From Nitratidesulfovibrio termitidis HI1 (GTDB taxonomy: Bacteria > Desulfobacterota > Desulfovibrionia > Desulfovibrionales > Desulfovibrionaceae), in contig NZ_KI632512.1 of the NCBI RefSeq assembly GCF_000504305.1, forward strand, positions 2,799,469-2,863,468: 64,000 nt of DNA, given 5' to 3'. Each line of letters begins with the position of its first letter. The first letter of the stretch is position 1. Shown here in pieces: positions 52,633 to 62,228 of the stretch. Below the pieces are notes generated by a model. That model did no database searches. It was not told where the DNA came from and was given only the letters and a program-made list of their open reading frames with translations. The position numbers were made by a program, and so were the translations under genes.

Positions 52633-53946
52633 ATGTCCGATGACAACATTTGCGGCAAGGATACCAAGATCCTGCAACAGTTCCGCACCACCCTGTCGGC
52701 CCAGGCCGGGCTGCTGGCCCGGGGGCCGTTCAAGGGAACGGACGTGCACGCCGCCGTGACGGCCCGTCTGGAAAAGCCCGATTTCTCGTGGGACGACGCC
52801 TACTTCGTGGAGCAGAGCCTTGCCCCGTTCCATACCGACGAACGCGTGCTCATCGAGATAGAGCGGCTGTTGTCGCAGGCCCGCAGCATCATGGACCCGG
52901 ACACGGCGGGCTTTTATGCCGAGGTGGACCCCAAGGCCATGTCATCCCAGTGCCGCCGGGAACTGTTCGCGCGCATCCTTGTGGACCTGCAACTGGAGTC
53001 GCAGAAGCGCGAGCGGCGCAAGTGGCTGTTGGAACGCACCTGCAAGTATCTCGTGTGGCTCATGCTGGGGGCCTTCGCGGTGATGTTGTTCCATGCCGAA
53101 CTGTCCGCCATGGCTGCCGCCGTGTTCTGGCTGGTGGCCGGGTGGCTGGTCAGTTGGATGCCGGGCGGCATGGGGCCTGCCGGGGTGCCGTGGCGTGGGC
53201 CGGGCATCGGCCAGGTGATGCTGCTGGCGCTGGCGGGCGGCTGCGCGGGGGCACTGGTGACCGTGGCCCTGCGCATGAACAACTATTTCAAGAGTTCGCG
53301 GTTGCGCGAGGTGGAGGCGTACGCGTCGGTCTGGTACATCGGCAACCGCATGCTCATCGGGGCGGTTGGGGCGCTGGCGGGGTGCTACCTGGTCAACGCC
53401 AAGATCATCTCGCTGTTCAACATCAACGAACTGTTCCTGCCGTTGGACAGGGCGGGCGGCATGCAGGGCGGGGTCACCGCGTACAGCATCGACGTGCTGA
53501 AGACCGTGGTGGTGAGCATCGCCTTCGGTTGTTCGGAATATTTCATTCCCGCCACGTTCGGAAAGCTGCCCGGCCCGAAGACCGAGGCGGGCGGGACCAC
53601 GGGGGCAGCCGCCGGGGCAAGCGTTTCGCAGGCGGGGGTGGGCACTGCGCCGTATCCGTATTTTGCGCAGGCCCCCCGTTCCGGCAAGGCCGCCGGAGCG
53701 GACCGGAATGCCGCATTTGTGGAACAGCCGTCAGCGCCCCCGCCAGAGCCGCCAGACCCTCTGGACTTGCTGGACCGGCTGAATCTGGACGAACGGCTGG
53801 AAGCGGAAGGTGCGCAGGGGGCGGACACGCCGGATATGTTGGACACGTCGGATGCGTTGGACACTGCCCGCCCGGTTCCTCACCCCGCCCTCAGCCCTGA
53901 CAAGGGACCGGCAGGCTCCGGCGGCAGTGCCGGAAGCGGAGCCTGA
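52633..53946 (+). CDS. Membrane protein of unknown function
   Basis: 437 aa from ATG 52633 after GGAGGG. The N-terminal 130 residues are soluble and charged (LQQFRTTLSAQAGLLARG). Four to six hydrophobic segments follow at about 140-310 (KYLVWLMLGAFAVMLFHAEL, AVFWLVAGWLVSWM, VMLLALAGGCAGALVTVAL, NRMLIGAVGALAGCYLVNAK, DVLKTVVVSIAFGCSEYFIPATFG). The last 120 residues are low-complexity, with Pro/Asp/Leu-rich PPPEPPDPLDLLDRLNLDER. No known family is recognised. Confidence 0.7.
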   Translation: MSDDNICGKDTKILQQFRTTLSAQAGLLARGPFKGTDVHAAVTARLEKPDFSWDDAYFVEQSLAPFHTDERVLIEIERLLSQARSIMDPDTAGFYAEVDPKAMSSQCRRELFARILVDLQLESQKRERRKWLLERTCKYLVWLMLGAFAVMLFHAELSAMAAAVFWLVAGWLVSWMPGGMGPAGVPWRGPGIGQVMLLALAGGCAGALVTVALRMNNYFKSSRLREVEAYASVWYIGNRMLIGAVGALAGCYLVNAKIISLFNINELFLPLDRAGGMQGGVTAYSIDVLKTVVVSIAFGCSEYFIPATFGKLPGPKTEAGGTTGAAAGASVSQAGVGTAPYPYFAQAPRSGKAAGADRNAAFVEQPSAPPPEPPDPLDLLDRLNLDERLEAEGAQGADTPDMLDTSDALDTARPVPHPALSPDKGPAGSGGSAGSGA

Positions 53947-54312
53947 CGCCGGGACGAGATACTCATCGGATTGGCAGGCGGGCACCGCTTCGCCCGTGCA
54001 TGACGCCGTCGCCACATCACGTGGTGGCGGCGTTCGCATGTCCGGTCATTGGCAGCACGTGGGCAGCATGGGGGCAGCACACGGACAGCTCGGGGCCTGG
54101 ACCCGGACAGCACGTGGGCAGCACATCTTGCTCCCCCGACGGCCTGCCGCCCGTCTTTCCCCTTGCTCCCTCCCCCGGCGTTCACTATGTTGGGATAATG
54201 GACGATCCGCCCCGCCGTTTCTGGATGTCAGTCTGGCGGCGCGCTGCACGTCCCGGAATTTTCCGCATTGGCCACGGCTGGCCGCATGCCGCCGTCAGAT
54301 AGGGAGGTTGCC
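53947..54312. other. Intergenic region with short repeats
   Basis: Near-copies of (G/A)CAGCACGTGGGCAGCA occur at about 54050-54070 and 54105-54125, and a 6-bp inverted repeat CGCCAC/GTGGTGGCG lies near 54010. No gene or promoter could be supported. Confidence 0.4.
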
Positions 54313-55062
54313 ATGAAGGTGTTGATGATCGTCACGTCCAACGACAGGCTGGGCGATACCGGCCACAAGACCGGGCTGTGGCTGGAAGAACTGGCCGCGC
54401 CCTATTACGTGTTCACGGATGCCGGGGCGCGGGTCACCCTGGCCTCGCCCAAGGGCGGCGCCGCGCCCGTGGACCCCCGCAGCGAGACGGAAGAGGCCCA
54501 GAACAAGACTACCCGCCGCTTCACCGCAGACCCGGCGGCCATGGCCGCCCTGCAGGACACCGTGCCTCTGGCCGAAGTGCGACCAGAGGACTACGACGTA
54601 CTGTTCTACCCCGGCGGGCACGGCCCCCTGTGGGACCTGGTGGACGACGCGCGCTCGCTGGCCATCATCGAGAACATGCACCGCGCGGGCAAGCCCGTGG
54701 CGGCGGTGTGCCACGGCCCCGCCGTGCTGGTGCGGGCCACCACGCCCGACGGCAAGCCGTTGGTGGCTCGGCGCAACATGACCGGGTTCTCCAACGCCGA
54801 AGAGGACGTGGTGGGGCTTTCGCAGGTGGTGCCCTTCCTGTTGCAGGACGAGCTGACCCGCCTTGGCGCCAAGTACGAGCGCGGCCCGCTGTGGGAACCG
54901 CATGTGGTGGCGGACGGGCTGCTGGTCACCGGGCAGAACCCTGCCTCGTCCGAGCGCACCGCCAAGGCGGTGCTGGAAGTGCTGGCCCGCTCATGCGGCT
55001 GCGCGCCGTATCCGGGCGAACCCATCAGGGAACCCGGTGAGCCGGGGAAACAAGGGGCGTAG
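54313..55062 (+). CDS. DJ-1/PfpI family protein (Hsp31/YajL-like)
   Basis: 249 aa from ATG 54313 after AGGGAGG. Features: MKVLMIVTSNDRLGD, HKTGLWLEELAAPYYVFTDAG, DVLFYPGGHGPLWDL, and the nucleophile elbow AVCHGPAVLV with the catalytic cysteine at about residue 139. The layout matches class I glutamine-amidotransferase-like Hsp31-type proteins, several of which have glutathione-independent glyoxalase or deglycase activity. Cytoplasmic; convergent with the phosphatase gene downstream. Confidence 0.9.
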   Translation: MKVLMIVTSNDRLGDTGHKTGLWLEELAAPYYVFTDAGARVTLASPKGGAAPVDPRSETEEAQNKTTRRFTADPAAMAALQDTVPLAEVRPEDYDVLFYPGGHGPLWDLVDDARSLAIIENMHRAGKPVAAVCHGPAVLVRATTPDGKPLVARRNMTGFSNAEEDVVGLSQVVPFLLQDELTRLGAKYERGPLWEPHVVADGLLVTGQNPASSERTAKAVLEVLARSCGCAPYPGEPIREPGEPGKQGA

Positions 55063-55278
55063 CCAGAAGACGATGAGCGGCGGGTGTCCCCGTGACGGGC
55101 GGCAGGCACGTCGAGCCGATACCATGAAACGAGCAAGGGCGGGTGGTCGATGCGACCGCCTGCCCTTTGTCGTGTCATGGCGTGCGGGTGGGGGAGAAGA
55201 ACAGGAGGCGGCGGGAGGATGCCGGATACGGGGGCTGGTGCCCCGGATTCGGGTGGACTGCCTGTTGCTGCCGCTCCG

Positions 55279-56703
55279 TTACTTGTTGTCCCCGCCGTTG
55301 CCGCCATTGCCGTTCGTCGTGGGCCGCAGCAGGCAGGCGATGGCGTGGAACACGGTCTGCACGTAGCGGCCAGACAGCACTTCCGGCAGGGGGAAGCAGG
55401 GGGGATCCTCGGACGGTTCGCATCCGGCCAGCGCGGTGAAGGTGCGGCGCGACAGTTCTTCCAGCGGCTGTTCCAGCATTTCAATCCACAAGCGCTCGCC
55501 CTCGCTGGGGCCATTCTCGGAAAGGTTGGTGCCGGGCAGCGTATGGGTGGGGGAAGGAATGTCCGACAGGCGGCAACGCAACGGGCGGCGGGCAAAGAGC
55601 ATGCAGCGCCCGGCGGGTTCCGGTTCGCCGGATTCACTGAATGTACCCGGTGCATCAGGCGCGCCCGCATCCGCGCCCGGTGTCGTCCGGACCAGCAGCG
55701 GGCAAGAGGTGCCGCGCACGGTGTTGTGGTCCTGTGCCCCACGGTCGGCCCCGCTGCGGTGCGCCCGGCAGGCCTCCTGCACGGCCCCGCGCTGGGCGGC
55801 GGTCAGCAGGGTGTCGGCACTGCGGGCCAGGGCCGCGGCCTCCACCAGCGTCACCACCGGGGGCACGCGGCAGCAGCGGGCGTGGTCGCGCCCGCACTGC
55901 GGGGCATCGGCCATATGGGGCATGGCGCGCAGGGCCGCGTCCAGCCGGGCGGCCAGGGCCTCGTATTCGGCCAGCACGGGCAAAAGGTCATCGTGGCGGG
56001 CAGGTTCGGGCGCGGGCTCGCGCAGGGTCAGGGCGCGGTTGCGGCGTCCGTAGCGGCGCAGGGCGCTCCACTGGCGGTAATTGGCGGGCTTGGAACGCAG
56101 GCGGCGCATCAGCCGTTCCGTCCGGCGCTGGCCCAGCCCCCGGCGCAGCAGGTAGGCGTTCAGCACCGTGCCGGTGCGGCCTATGCCGTAGCGGCAGTGG
56201 ATGTACACCCGGCGGCCCAGGTACACGGCCTCGTCCAGCCAGTCCAGGGCCTGTTCCAGTGCGGCCTCGTCCGGGGCGTGTTCGTCCTCTATGGGCAGGT
56301 AGAACACGTCGAAGCCCTGTTCCTGCTCCAGGTCGGCCAGCACGCACAGCTCTTCGCACAGGTTCAGGATGGCCTGGATGCCCTGTTCGCGCAGGGCGTC
56401 CAGATGTTCGCGCGTTACCGGCGCGGGACCGGCGGCGATGTGCGGGGTGACCCAGGTGACCGGAAACGTGGGATGGCCGGACGGGGCCTGGGTGGTCAGG
56501 GCGTTGCGCAGGAAGGCCGCCACCCCCTGCGCGGCGCGTTGCAGCAGCCCCCCCTTGCGGGACGAGCCGCCGTCCTGTCCTTCGGGTGTCGGGGCCAGCG
56601 ACGGCTCGCGCGCGGGGCCGCCCGGCGGCGGGGCATCCGACGGAGGCGTACCCGGCGGCGATGCGGCTGGCGGGGCGGACGGGGGCTGCGCGGGCGCGGT
56701 CAT
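55279..56703 (-). CDS. Dual-specificity phosphatase fused to a Cys-rich YkgJ-like domain
   Basis: 474 aa. After a Pro/Gly/Ala-rich N-terminus, residues about 80-220 are a dual-specificity phosphatase: TWVTPHIAAGPAPVTREHLDALREQGIQAILNLCEE, IEDEHAPDEAALEQALDWLDEAV, and the loop VYIHCRYGIGRTGTVLNAYLL (C-x5-R). Residues about 290-440 contain a cysteine set (CGRDHARCCRVPP, CRAHRSG, CPLL, CMLFARRPLRCRLSD, GCEPSEDPPCFPL) that resembles YkgJ-type Zn/Fe-S cluster proteins. A combined phosphatase and metal-cluster protein suggests redox-controlled dephosphorylation; this is inference. The ATG overlaps the stop of the PEP-synthase-like gene by 4 bp. Confidence 0.75.
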   Translation of the reverse strand: MTAPAQPPSAPPAASPPGTPPSDAPPPGGPAREPSLAPTPEGQDGGSSRKGGLLQRAAQGVAAFLRNALTTQAPSGHPTFPVTWVTPHIAAGPAPVTREHLDALREQGIQAILNLCEELCVLADLEQEQGFDVFYLPIEDEHAPDEAALEQALDWLDEAVYLGRRVYIHCRYGIGRTGTVLNAYLLRRGLGQRRTERLMRRLRSKPANYRQWSALRRYGRRNRALTLREPAPEPARHDDLLPVLAEYEALAARLDAALRAMPHMADAPQCGRDHARCCRVPPVVTLVEAAALARSADTLLTAAQRGAVQEACRAHRSGADRGAQDHNTVRGTSCPLLVRTTPGADAGAPDAPGTFSESGEPEPAGRCMLFARRPLRCRLSDIPSPTHTLPGTNLSENGPSEGERLWIEMLEQPLEELSRRTFTALAGCEPSEDPPCFPLPEVLSGRYVQTVFHAIACLLRPTTNGNGGNGGDNK

Positions 56704-59330
56704 GGCGCGTTACCGCCCGCCGTGTCCAGCCGGGCCAGGAAGTCGTCGGCCATGGCCTCGGCCTCGTCGGCATCGCCCAGGCGTACGTCCAGCAGGCGCG
56801 TTTCCGCCAGCAGCATGCCCAGCATGGCCAGCCGCTTCTGGATCACCGCCTCGGCGTCCGGGCCGTGCCGGGCATCCAGCAGGTCGCCGCGCGTCTTCAC
56901 GGCAAAGCCCTGCCGGGCCAGCACCCGTTCCAGCACGCGGATGCGCAGTTCGCGCCCTTCCGCCGCCGCGCCGCCGCCCTTGAAGCGGAACTGGATGTAG
57001 TTGGTGCGGTCTTCTGGCGAGCACAGGGTGTCCACCAGCGCGAAATGGTAGCCGAAGCGCATCATCAGGTGCGCGTAGTGGGCGGAGATCACCGCGTAGC
57101 TGGCCAGTTGGGGCGCATCGCGCCGGAATATGCCCGCGCTGATGCGGTCCAGCTCGTTCCAGTCCGCCGCCGGGGGCATGTTGGCCCACAGCTCGCGCGC
57201 GGCGGACAGGCCGAACCACAGCGCCCACATGGGCGTGGAGCGGAAGTCGTCGGGGCCGATTTCTTCCTTGCCCGCCGCCGTGGGGAACAGCCCGTCCTCG
57301 ATGTTCAGCACGTACATGATCATGGGGACGTCGGTGCGCAGCTTCTTGGCGCCGCCAAGGCCGCGCCCGCCGCGCCCCACCAGCGAGAACATCTCGGCCA
57401 CGCCGCGTTCGTGGGCAAAGCGCACCAGGTCGTGCATGGACCGGCAGTTTTCGGGCGCGAAGTCGCTGGAGGCCGGGTCCGTCAGGTTGAGCCTGGCGAT
57501 GTGCTGCATGGCCCGGGCCAGACGGCGCATGCCGCCGTGCCGCTCGCGGACCGCCGCCGCAGCCTTGCGCCGGGCGCGGAGCTGCGTGCCATTCCCCTTG
57601 TCCCGGGGGGGCCTGCCCGCGTGCACCCGGCCCGTGGCCCCGTCCACGGTGACCATGGTTCCATCGGGAATGGCCGAGAACGGATCGGCGATGCCGGTAA
57701 CCACCGGCAGCCCGAATTCGCGCGCCACCGAGGCGAAATGGCAGGCCCGGCTGCCGGTCTGGGCCACCACGGCCTCCAGCCGGTCGATGATCCGGGTCAA
57801 CGAAGGACCGAGGGTGGTGGTGACCAGCACTGTCCCCTGGGGCATGTCGCCGATTTCGCAGCAGATGGCCGCGTGGCGGGCCGTGCCGCTGCCCACCCCG
57901 GCGGAAACAGGTTCGCTGCCTTCGGCCAGCAGGGGCAGGGTGTCATGCGAAGCGGGGGATGCGAGGGATGCGACAGACGCAGGGGCGGCGCCGTCCGCTT
58001 CATTCCGGCCATCCTGACCGTCACGGGCCCCGGCGGCCTGCTCCGGAACGATGCCGTGTTCCGTGCCGCCGGGCACCGGGCGCGACTGCACGATGAAGAT
58101 GCGCCCCGTCGTATCCAGCACCCACTCCACGTCCTGCGGCTCGCCGAACAGGTTTTCCAGTTCGCGGCCATAGCGGGCCAGCCGCTTGAGGTCCTCGGTG
58201 GTCAGCAGGGGCGTTGTCGGCACCGGATGCGCAAGGGTGGTCCCCCCGGCTTCCGGCCGCTCCAGAATGCGGCTGCGCGGGCGGCGCGACAGCCACGCGG
58301 ATTGCGCGGGCGTGTCGCCGCTGACCAGCACGTCGCCAGTGCCCGCCACGGCGTGCACGGCGGTGACGCCCTCGGCCAGTTCCTCCGCGGGCAGGCGGCG
58401 CGGCGGGTCCGGGTCGCGGGTGTAGATGACCCCGGCGCAGGCCGCGTCCAGCATGGGCATGAGCAGCGCGGCCATGGGGGTTTCCGCGTCGGCAAGGCCA
58501 TGCAGGATGCGGTAGGACAGGGCGCGCGGCTGGTATTTGGAGGCCACCACCCGTTTCCAGGCCATGCCCGCGAGGCCCGGCTCCACCCCCAGCACGCTGG
58601 CATACTGCCCGGCGAAGGACACCGGGCCGTCTTCCGCCACGGCGCTGCTGCGCACCGCCAGCGGGGCGCGCTGGGGGCTCATGGCGTAGGCGGCGGTAAG
58701 GATGTCCTCTTCCAGTCGGGGCGGCAATTCCGCCTCCAGGATCATGGCCCGCAGTTCCTCGGAAATGGCGGCCAGTTCGTCCGGGCGCGACAGGCGCAGG
58801 CGGCGCAGGCGCGCGTCGATGGGTTCGCGCAGTTCGTTGTGCTCGATGAAATAGTGGTAGGCGGCGGCGGTGACCACCGTGGCGTCGGGCACGGGCAGCA
58901 TGGACTGGTCGCGCACGGCGGCCAGGCGCGCGGCCTTGCCGCCCGCGCGGTCCGGGCGCTGGTGCGCCTCGGCCAGGGGAATGACGTAGGGCGGCGCCAG
59001 GTCCGGCTCGGGCACGCTGACCGCCATGCGCATGTAGAAGGCGATCTTGTTGCAGTAGTCGGCCAGGCCCATGTACCGGGCGGGGTTCATCTCCATCAGC
59101 TGGCCCAGCATGGCGCGCACGGCGTCGTCCAGCTGGTCGGCCAGCTCGACCACGCGCGACCAGTCCACCTTCTCGTTGCCGTAGTGGATGTCCTCCAGTT
59201 CTGCGATGAACTCGAGGCTGCGCGAATCGTACCGCAGCAGTTCGCGGAACGCATTGTACTTGCGCCGCAGCAGGGTGCCGGGCGCGAAGACCTGGTAGGT
59301 CCAGTGACGGAACAGTTCGCCGATGGCCAT
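56700..59330 (-). CDS. PEP synthase/PPDK-like protein without the C-terminal barrel
   Basis: 876 aa. The PPDK_N ATP-grasp domain is present (GGKAARLAAV, PLAVRSSAVAEDGPVSFAGQYASVLGV, ASKYQPRALSYRI, AGVIYTRDP, EWVLDTTGRIFIVQSRPV). The phosphohistidine domain follows (GTVLVTTTLGPSLTRIIDRLEAVVAQ, then SRACHFASVAREFGLPVVTGIAD with the catalytic His). The usual TIM-barrel PEP domain is replaced by about 250 residues with no recognised motif. It would phosphorylate an acceptor from ATP by a phosphohistidine relay. Possible substrates are pyruvate-like molecules or proteins. First gene after the receiver gene; its end overlaps the phosphatase gene. Confidence 0.85.
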   Translation of the reverse strand: MAIGELFRHWTYQVFAPGTLLRRKYNAFRELLRYDSRSLEFIAELEDIHYGNEKVDWSRVVELADQLDDAVRAMLGQLMEMNPARYMGLADYCNKIAFYMRMAVSVPEPDLAPPYVIPLAEAHQRPDRAGGKAARLAAVRDQSMLPVPDATVVTAAAYHYFIEHNELREPIDARLRRLRLSRPDELAAISEELRAMILEAELPPRLEEDILTAAYAMSPQRAPLAVRSSAVAEDGPVSFAGQYASVLGVEPGLAGMAWKRVVASKYQPRALSYRILHGLADAETPMAALLMPMLDAACAGVIYTRDPDPPRRLPAEELAEGVTAVHAVAGTGDVLVSGDTPAQSAWLSRRPRSRILERPEAGGTTLAHPVPTTPLLTTEDLKRLARYGRELENLFGEPQDVEWVLDTTGRIFIVQSRPVPGGTEHGIVPEQAAGARDGQDGRNEADGAAPASVASLASPASHDTLPLLAEGSEPVSAGVGSGTARHAAICCEIGDMPQGTVLVTTTLGPSLTRIIDRLEAVVAQTGSRACHFASVAREFGLPVVTGIADPFSAIPDGTMVTVDGATGRVHAGRPPRDKGNGTQLRARRKAAAAVRERHGGMRRLARAMQHIARLNLTDPASSDFAPENCRSMHDLVRFAHERGVAEMFSLVGRGGRGLGGAKKLRTDVPMIMYVLNIEDGLFPTAAGKEEIGPDDFRSTPMWALWFGLSAARELWANMPPAADWNELDRISAGIFRRDAPQLASYAVISAHYAHLMMRFGYHFALVDTLCSPEDRTNYIQFRFKGGGAAAEGRELRIRVLERVLARQGFAVKTRGDLLDARHGPDAEAVIQKRLAMLGMLLAETRLLDVRLGDADEAEAMADDFLARLDTAGGNAP

Positions 59331-59463
59331 TGCGCTCCCTTGGGAAAGTCGTGATGGCGGAGATGGGGTGTCAGACCCGGCAGGGCTGCGTTGGCGCGCC
59401 CGTCCCCTGCCGACCGCCGTTTCCGTGACCGCACGGGTGTTACCCGCCCCTATCGCCCGGGCG

Positions 59464-59823
59464 TTACCCGCCCAGCACCTCTGCCACCTTGCTTTCCAGT
59501 TCGTCCTTGTCGATGGGCTTCACGCAGTACTCGTTGGCGCCCAGGCGCAGCGATTCGCGCGCCGTTTCCAGGGTGGGGTAGCCGGTCAGCATGATCACCC
59601 GGATGTCCGGGCGCAGCTTTTTCAGCTCTTCCAGCACCTCCACTCCGGTCATGCGCCGCAGCTTCATGTCCAGGATGGCCAGGTCCGCGCCCTTGCCGCG
59701 CACGTGGGCAATGGCCTCTTCCTCGTCCGTGAACACCGAGACCGCGTGGCCCTTGCGCTCCAGGATGCGCTTGATCAGCACCCCCGCGTCGATGACGTCG
59801 TCCAGCACGATGATATCCGCCAT
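59464..59823 (-). CDS. Single-domain response regulator (CheY-like)
   Basis: 119 aa. MADIIVLDDVIDAGVLIKRIL holds the acidic pair, LAILDMKL the phosphoacceptor Asp53, MLTGYPTLE the conserved Thr, and CVKPIDKDEL the Lys. No output domain. A strong AAGGAAGCCC precedes the ATG. It lies between the histidine kinase and the PEP-synthase-like gene on the same strand and is the likely receiver for that kinase. Confidence 0.92.
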   Translation of the reverse strand: MADIIVLDDVIDAGVLIKRILERKGHAVSVFTDEEEAIAHVRGKGADLAILDMKLRRMTGVEVLEELKKLRPDIRVIMLTGYPTLETARESLRLGANEYCVKPIDKDELESKVAEVLGG

Positions 59824-59860
59824 GGGCTTCCTTCCTTATGATTTCTGCTTGCAGCAGGGC

Positions 59861-59882
59861 GGAGGCGTTTTTTTACGCCTCC
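59861..59882. repeat. Hairpin in the kinase-receiver gap
   Basis: GGAGGCGT (59861-59868) and ACGCCTCC (59875-59882) flank TTTTTT; a second stem GCAGGGGG/CCCCCTGC follows at about 59888-59909. These small GC-rich stems are typical intergenic repeats of this genome type. Confidence 0.6.
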
Positions 59883-60031
59883 GGCGGGCAGGGGGCCCCT
59901 GCCCCCTGCACCCCCGAGTTGGGGACAGATTGTGAGCGCAGGGTTCAGGTTATATTTTTGATGACACGTACCCTCTCCGTTCCCTTTAACGGGGGATCTC
60001 CCCCCAAATAAAAAGTTTAGGGGGGAGGGGG

Positions 60032-60070
60032 CCGGGGAGGGAGACCCTTTTCAAAGGGTCCCCTCCCCGG
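60032..60070. terminator. Long hairpin at the end of the kinase gene
   Basis: CCGGGGAGGG (60032-60041) and ACCCTTT (60044-60050) pair with AAAGGGT (60053-60059) and CCCTCCCCGG (60061-60070), a 17-bp interrupted stem that overlaps the kinase stop codon. It probably attenuates transcription into the receiver gene. Confidence 0.6.
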
Positions 60071-62228
60071 TTTGGTCATTTTGGGGATATTCCTGCGGTT
60101 CCTCTTCCTGCACCTTGGCCCGGGGGTCGGTATCGGGCAGGTCGGCTGCGCCCTGGGGTTCCAGAGGCAGGACCACGCGGAACACGGTGCCGGGGCCGCG
60201 CGTTGCGCCCTGGGGCATGTCTTCGTCGATGAATCCCTGCGGCAGGGGGCTGTGCGCTTCGATGAAACCTTCGTGGTCTTCGATGATGCCGAAGGACACG
60301 GACAGGCCGAGGCCGGTGCCCTTGCCCACCGGCTTGGTGGAAAAGAACGGGTCGAAGATCTTTTGCAGATTGGCTTCGGGAATGCCGATGCCGGTATCGG
60401 CGAACCACACGGTGACGGTCATGTTCATGATGTCCAGCCGGGTGCGCACCTTGATCAGCCCGCCGTCGGGCATGGCGCCGGAGGCGTTGTGCAGAAGGTT
60501 CATCCACACCTGCTTCAGCTTTTCGGGCGCGCCGTAGATGACCGGCAGCCGGTCGTCCAGATCGGCGAGGATGGTCACGTTTTCCAGCGAGAAGGTGTGA
60601 CGCACCAGCGAGACCACTTCCATGATGGAGTTGTTGAAGCACATCTCCTTTTTCTGGCTCTGGGTCTGGCGCGAAAAGCCCAGCAGGTCGGAGACGATCT
60701 TGCGGCAGAACTTGGCCTGCTTCTCGATGATCTGCAGGTCCTGGTGCATCTGGGCGTCCGGGGGCACGTCCTCTTGCAGCAGTTGCGCGTAGCCCAGGAT
60801 GATGCCGAGGGGAGTGTTGATTTCGTGCGCCACGCCCCCGGCCAGCTTGCCGACCGATTCCATCTTCTGCGACTGGATGAGCTGGTCCTGATAGCTGCGG
60901 ATGGCGGTGATGTCGCGCGCGGTGGACAGCACGCCGATGATGCGGCCGGTCTCGTCGGACACGGGCACCTTGACCAGGTGGAACCATTCGTCGCGGCCAT
61001 GGCCGAAGTCGGAGGCGGGATCGTTGCCCCCTGCTGCCGAACCGGCGTCGCGGCGGTCCTGCGCCTCTCGGTACACGGGCAGGCCGCCGGTGAGGATGGC
61101 GCGGTTCTCGGCCACGCGCAGTTCGGCCTTGTCGCGCGGAAAGATGTCGAAGTCGCTCTTGCCGATGATTTCCGACGGGGGCAGGCCCAGCGAATCGGCA
61201 AAGGCCTTGTTTACGGAAAGGTAGCGCAGATGTTCGTCCAGCAGGGCCAGCCGGTCTGGGGTCACTTCCAGGATGGTGCGCATGATGCCCTGCTGGCGCG
61301 TCAGGTCGCGCTCGGTCTCGCGCAGTTCGGCAATGTGGGCGCGCAGGGCGTGGGCCATGACGTCGAAGGTGTCGGCCAGTTCTTCTATCTCGTCACCGGC
61401 AAAGGTTTCGTACACCTCGCACTGGCGGCACTGGGCGAGTTTTGCGGGGTAGGCCCTGCCGTCGCAGCCCGCGCAGGCGGTGCCCTTGACGTACCAGCAG
61501 CGGCGTTCGGTGTCGCCGTAGGCGGGGCAGTCGGTACGGCCGCACAGCCGCTGTTCCCAGCAGTTGCGCCGGGCGGAGGTGGTGGCGGGCAATTGCAGGT
61601 TGCCGCGCACGATTTCCTCGGCGTGTACCTTCAGCGCGCCGATGCGGGCGGTGATGCGCTTGGCGAAGTGGGCGCTGATGACCACGGCCACCAGCAGCGC
61701 CACGACGGAAAGCCCGCTGATGGCGAAGATCATGCCGTTGACCACGTCCAGCACCTTGGTGCGCGAAAGCCCGATGCGGATGGCGCCGAACTCGCGCCCG
61801 CCCACCATCACCGGCGCGGCAAAGTCGTAGATGCGTTCGCGCCCGGTATCCAGCAGGTGCACGGCAAGGTGGCCGTCCACGGCCTTGTTGGCTTCCAGCA
61901 GATCCAGCGGAAAGGTGCGGCCAAAGGTGTGGGCCAGCACCTGGTCGCGGTCGTCCACGATGAAGGCGTAGACGATGTCGCTGTCCACGTTCAGCAGTTC
62001 GTCCACCAGGTTGCGCAGGCGCAGGAAGTCGGTGGACAGCATGGGGTCGGCCGCGCGCAGGGCCAGGTTGGTGGCCAGCACGGCGCCGCGCCGCTTGCTT
62101 TCCTCTATGAGTGCGTTGGCCGCGATGCGGGTGACGAACACGGCCAGCAGCGCGGCCACGAACAGCACGATGAGCGTGATGCCGAGGTTGAGCTTGCGGC
62201 GAAAGTTCAGGCGGCGCAGCGGGTTCAT
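60051..62228 (-). CDS. Sensor histidine kinase with Cys-rich HAMP-linked insert
   Basis: 725 aa from ATG 62228. Two membrane helices (about 12-33 and 178-200) flank a Cache-like periplasmic domain ([24 protein letters not shown]). HAMP follows, then an eight-cysteine insert at about 230-285 ([40 protein letters not shown]), a PAS domain, HisKA with phosphorylated His ([20 protein letters not shown]) and HATPase ([30 protein letters not shown]). The Cys set recurs in kinases and receptors of sulfate reducers and may bind an Fe-S cluster or metal. Its ATG overlaps the PhnD-like gene by 4 bp. Confidence 0.92.
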   Translation of the reverse strand: MNPLRRLNFRRKLNLGITLIVLFVAALLAVFVTRIAANALIEESKRRGAVLATNLALRAADPMLSTDFLRLRNLVDELLNVDSDIVYAFIVDDRDQVLAHTFGRTFPLDLLEANKAVDGHLAVHLLDTGRERIYDFAAPVMVGGREFGAIRIGLSRTKVLDVVNGMIFAISGLSVVALLVAVVISAHFAKRITARIGALKVHAEEIVRGNLQLPATTSARRNCWEQRLCGRTDCPAYGDTERRCWYVKGTACAGCDGRAYPAKLAQCRQCEVYETFAGDEIEELADTFDVMAHALRAHIAELRETERDLTRQQGIMRTILEVTPDRLALLDEHLRYLSVNKAFADSLGLPPSEIIGKSDFDIFPRDKAELRVAENRAILTGGLPVYREAQDRRDAGSAAGGNDPASDFGHGRDEWFHLVKVPVSDETGRIIGVLSTARDITAIRSYQDQLIQSQKMESVGKLAGGVAHEINTPLGIILGYAQLLQEDVPPDAQMHQDLQIIEKQAKFCRKIVSDLLGFSRQTQSQKKEMCFNNSIMEVVSLVRHTFSLENVTILADLDDRLPVIYGAPEKLKQVWMNLLHNASGAMPDGGLIKVRTRLDIMNMTVTVWFADTGIGIPEANLQKIFDPFFSTKPVGKGTGLGLSVSFGIIEDHEGFIEAHSPLPQGFIDEDMPQGATRGPGTVFRVVLPLEPQGAADLPDTDPRAKVQEEEPQEYPQNDQTGEGTL

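Noticed and set aside
56586-59354. 922-codon plus-strand frame opposite the PEP-synthase-like gene
   Set aside because: Shadow frame; repetitive Gly/His/Gln composition and no motif.
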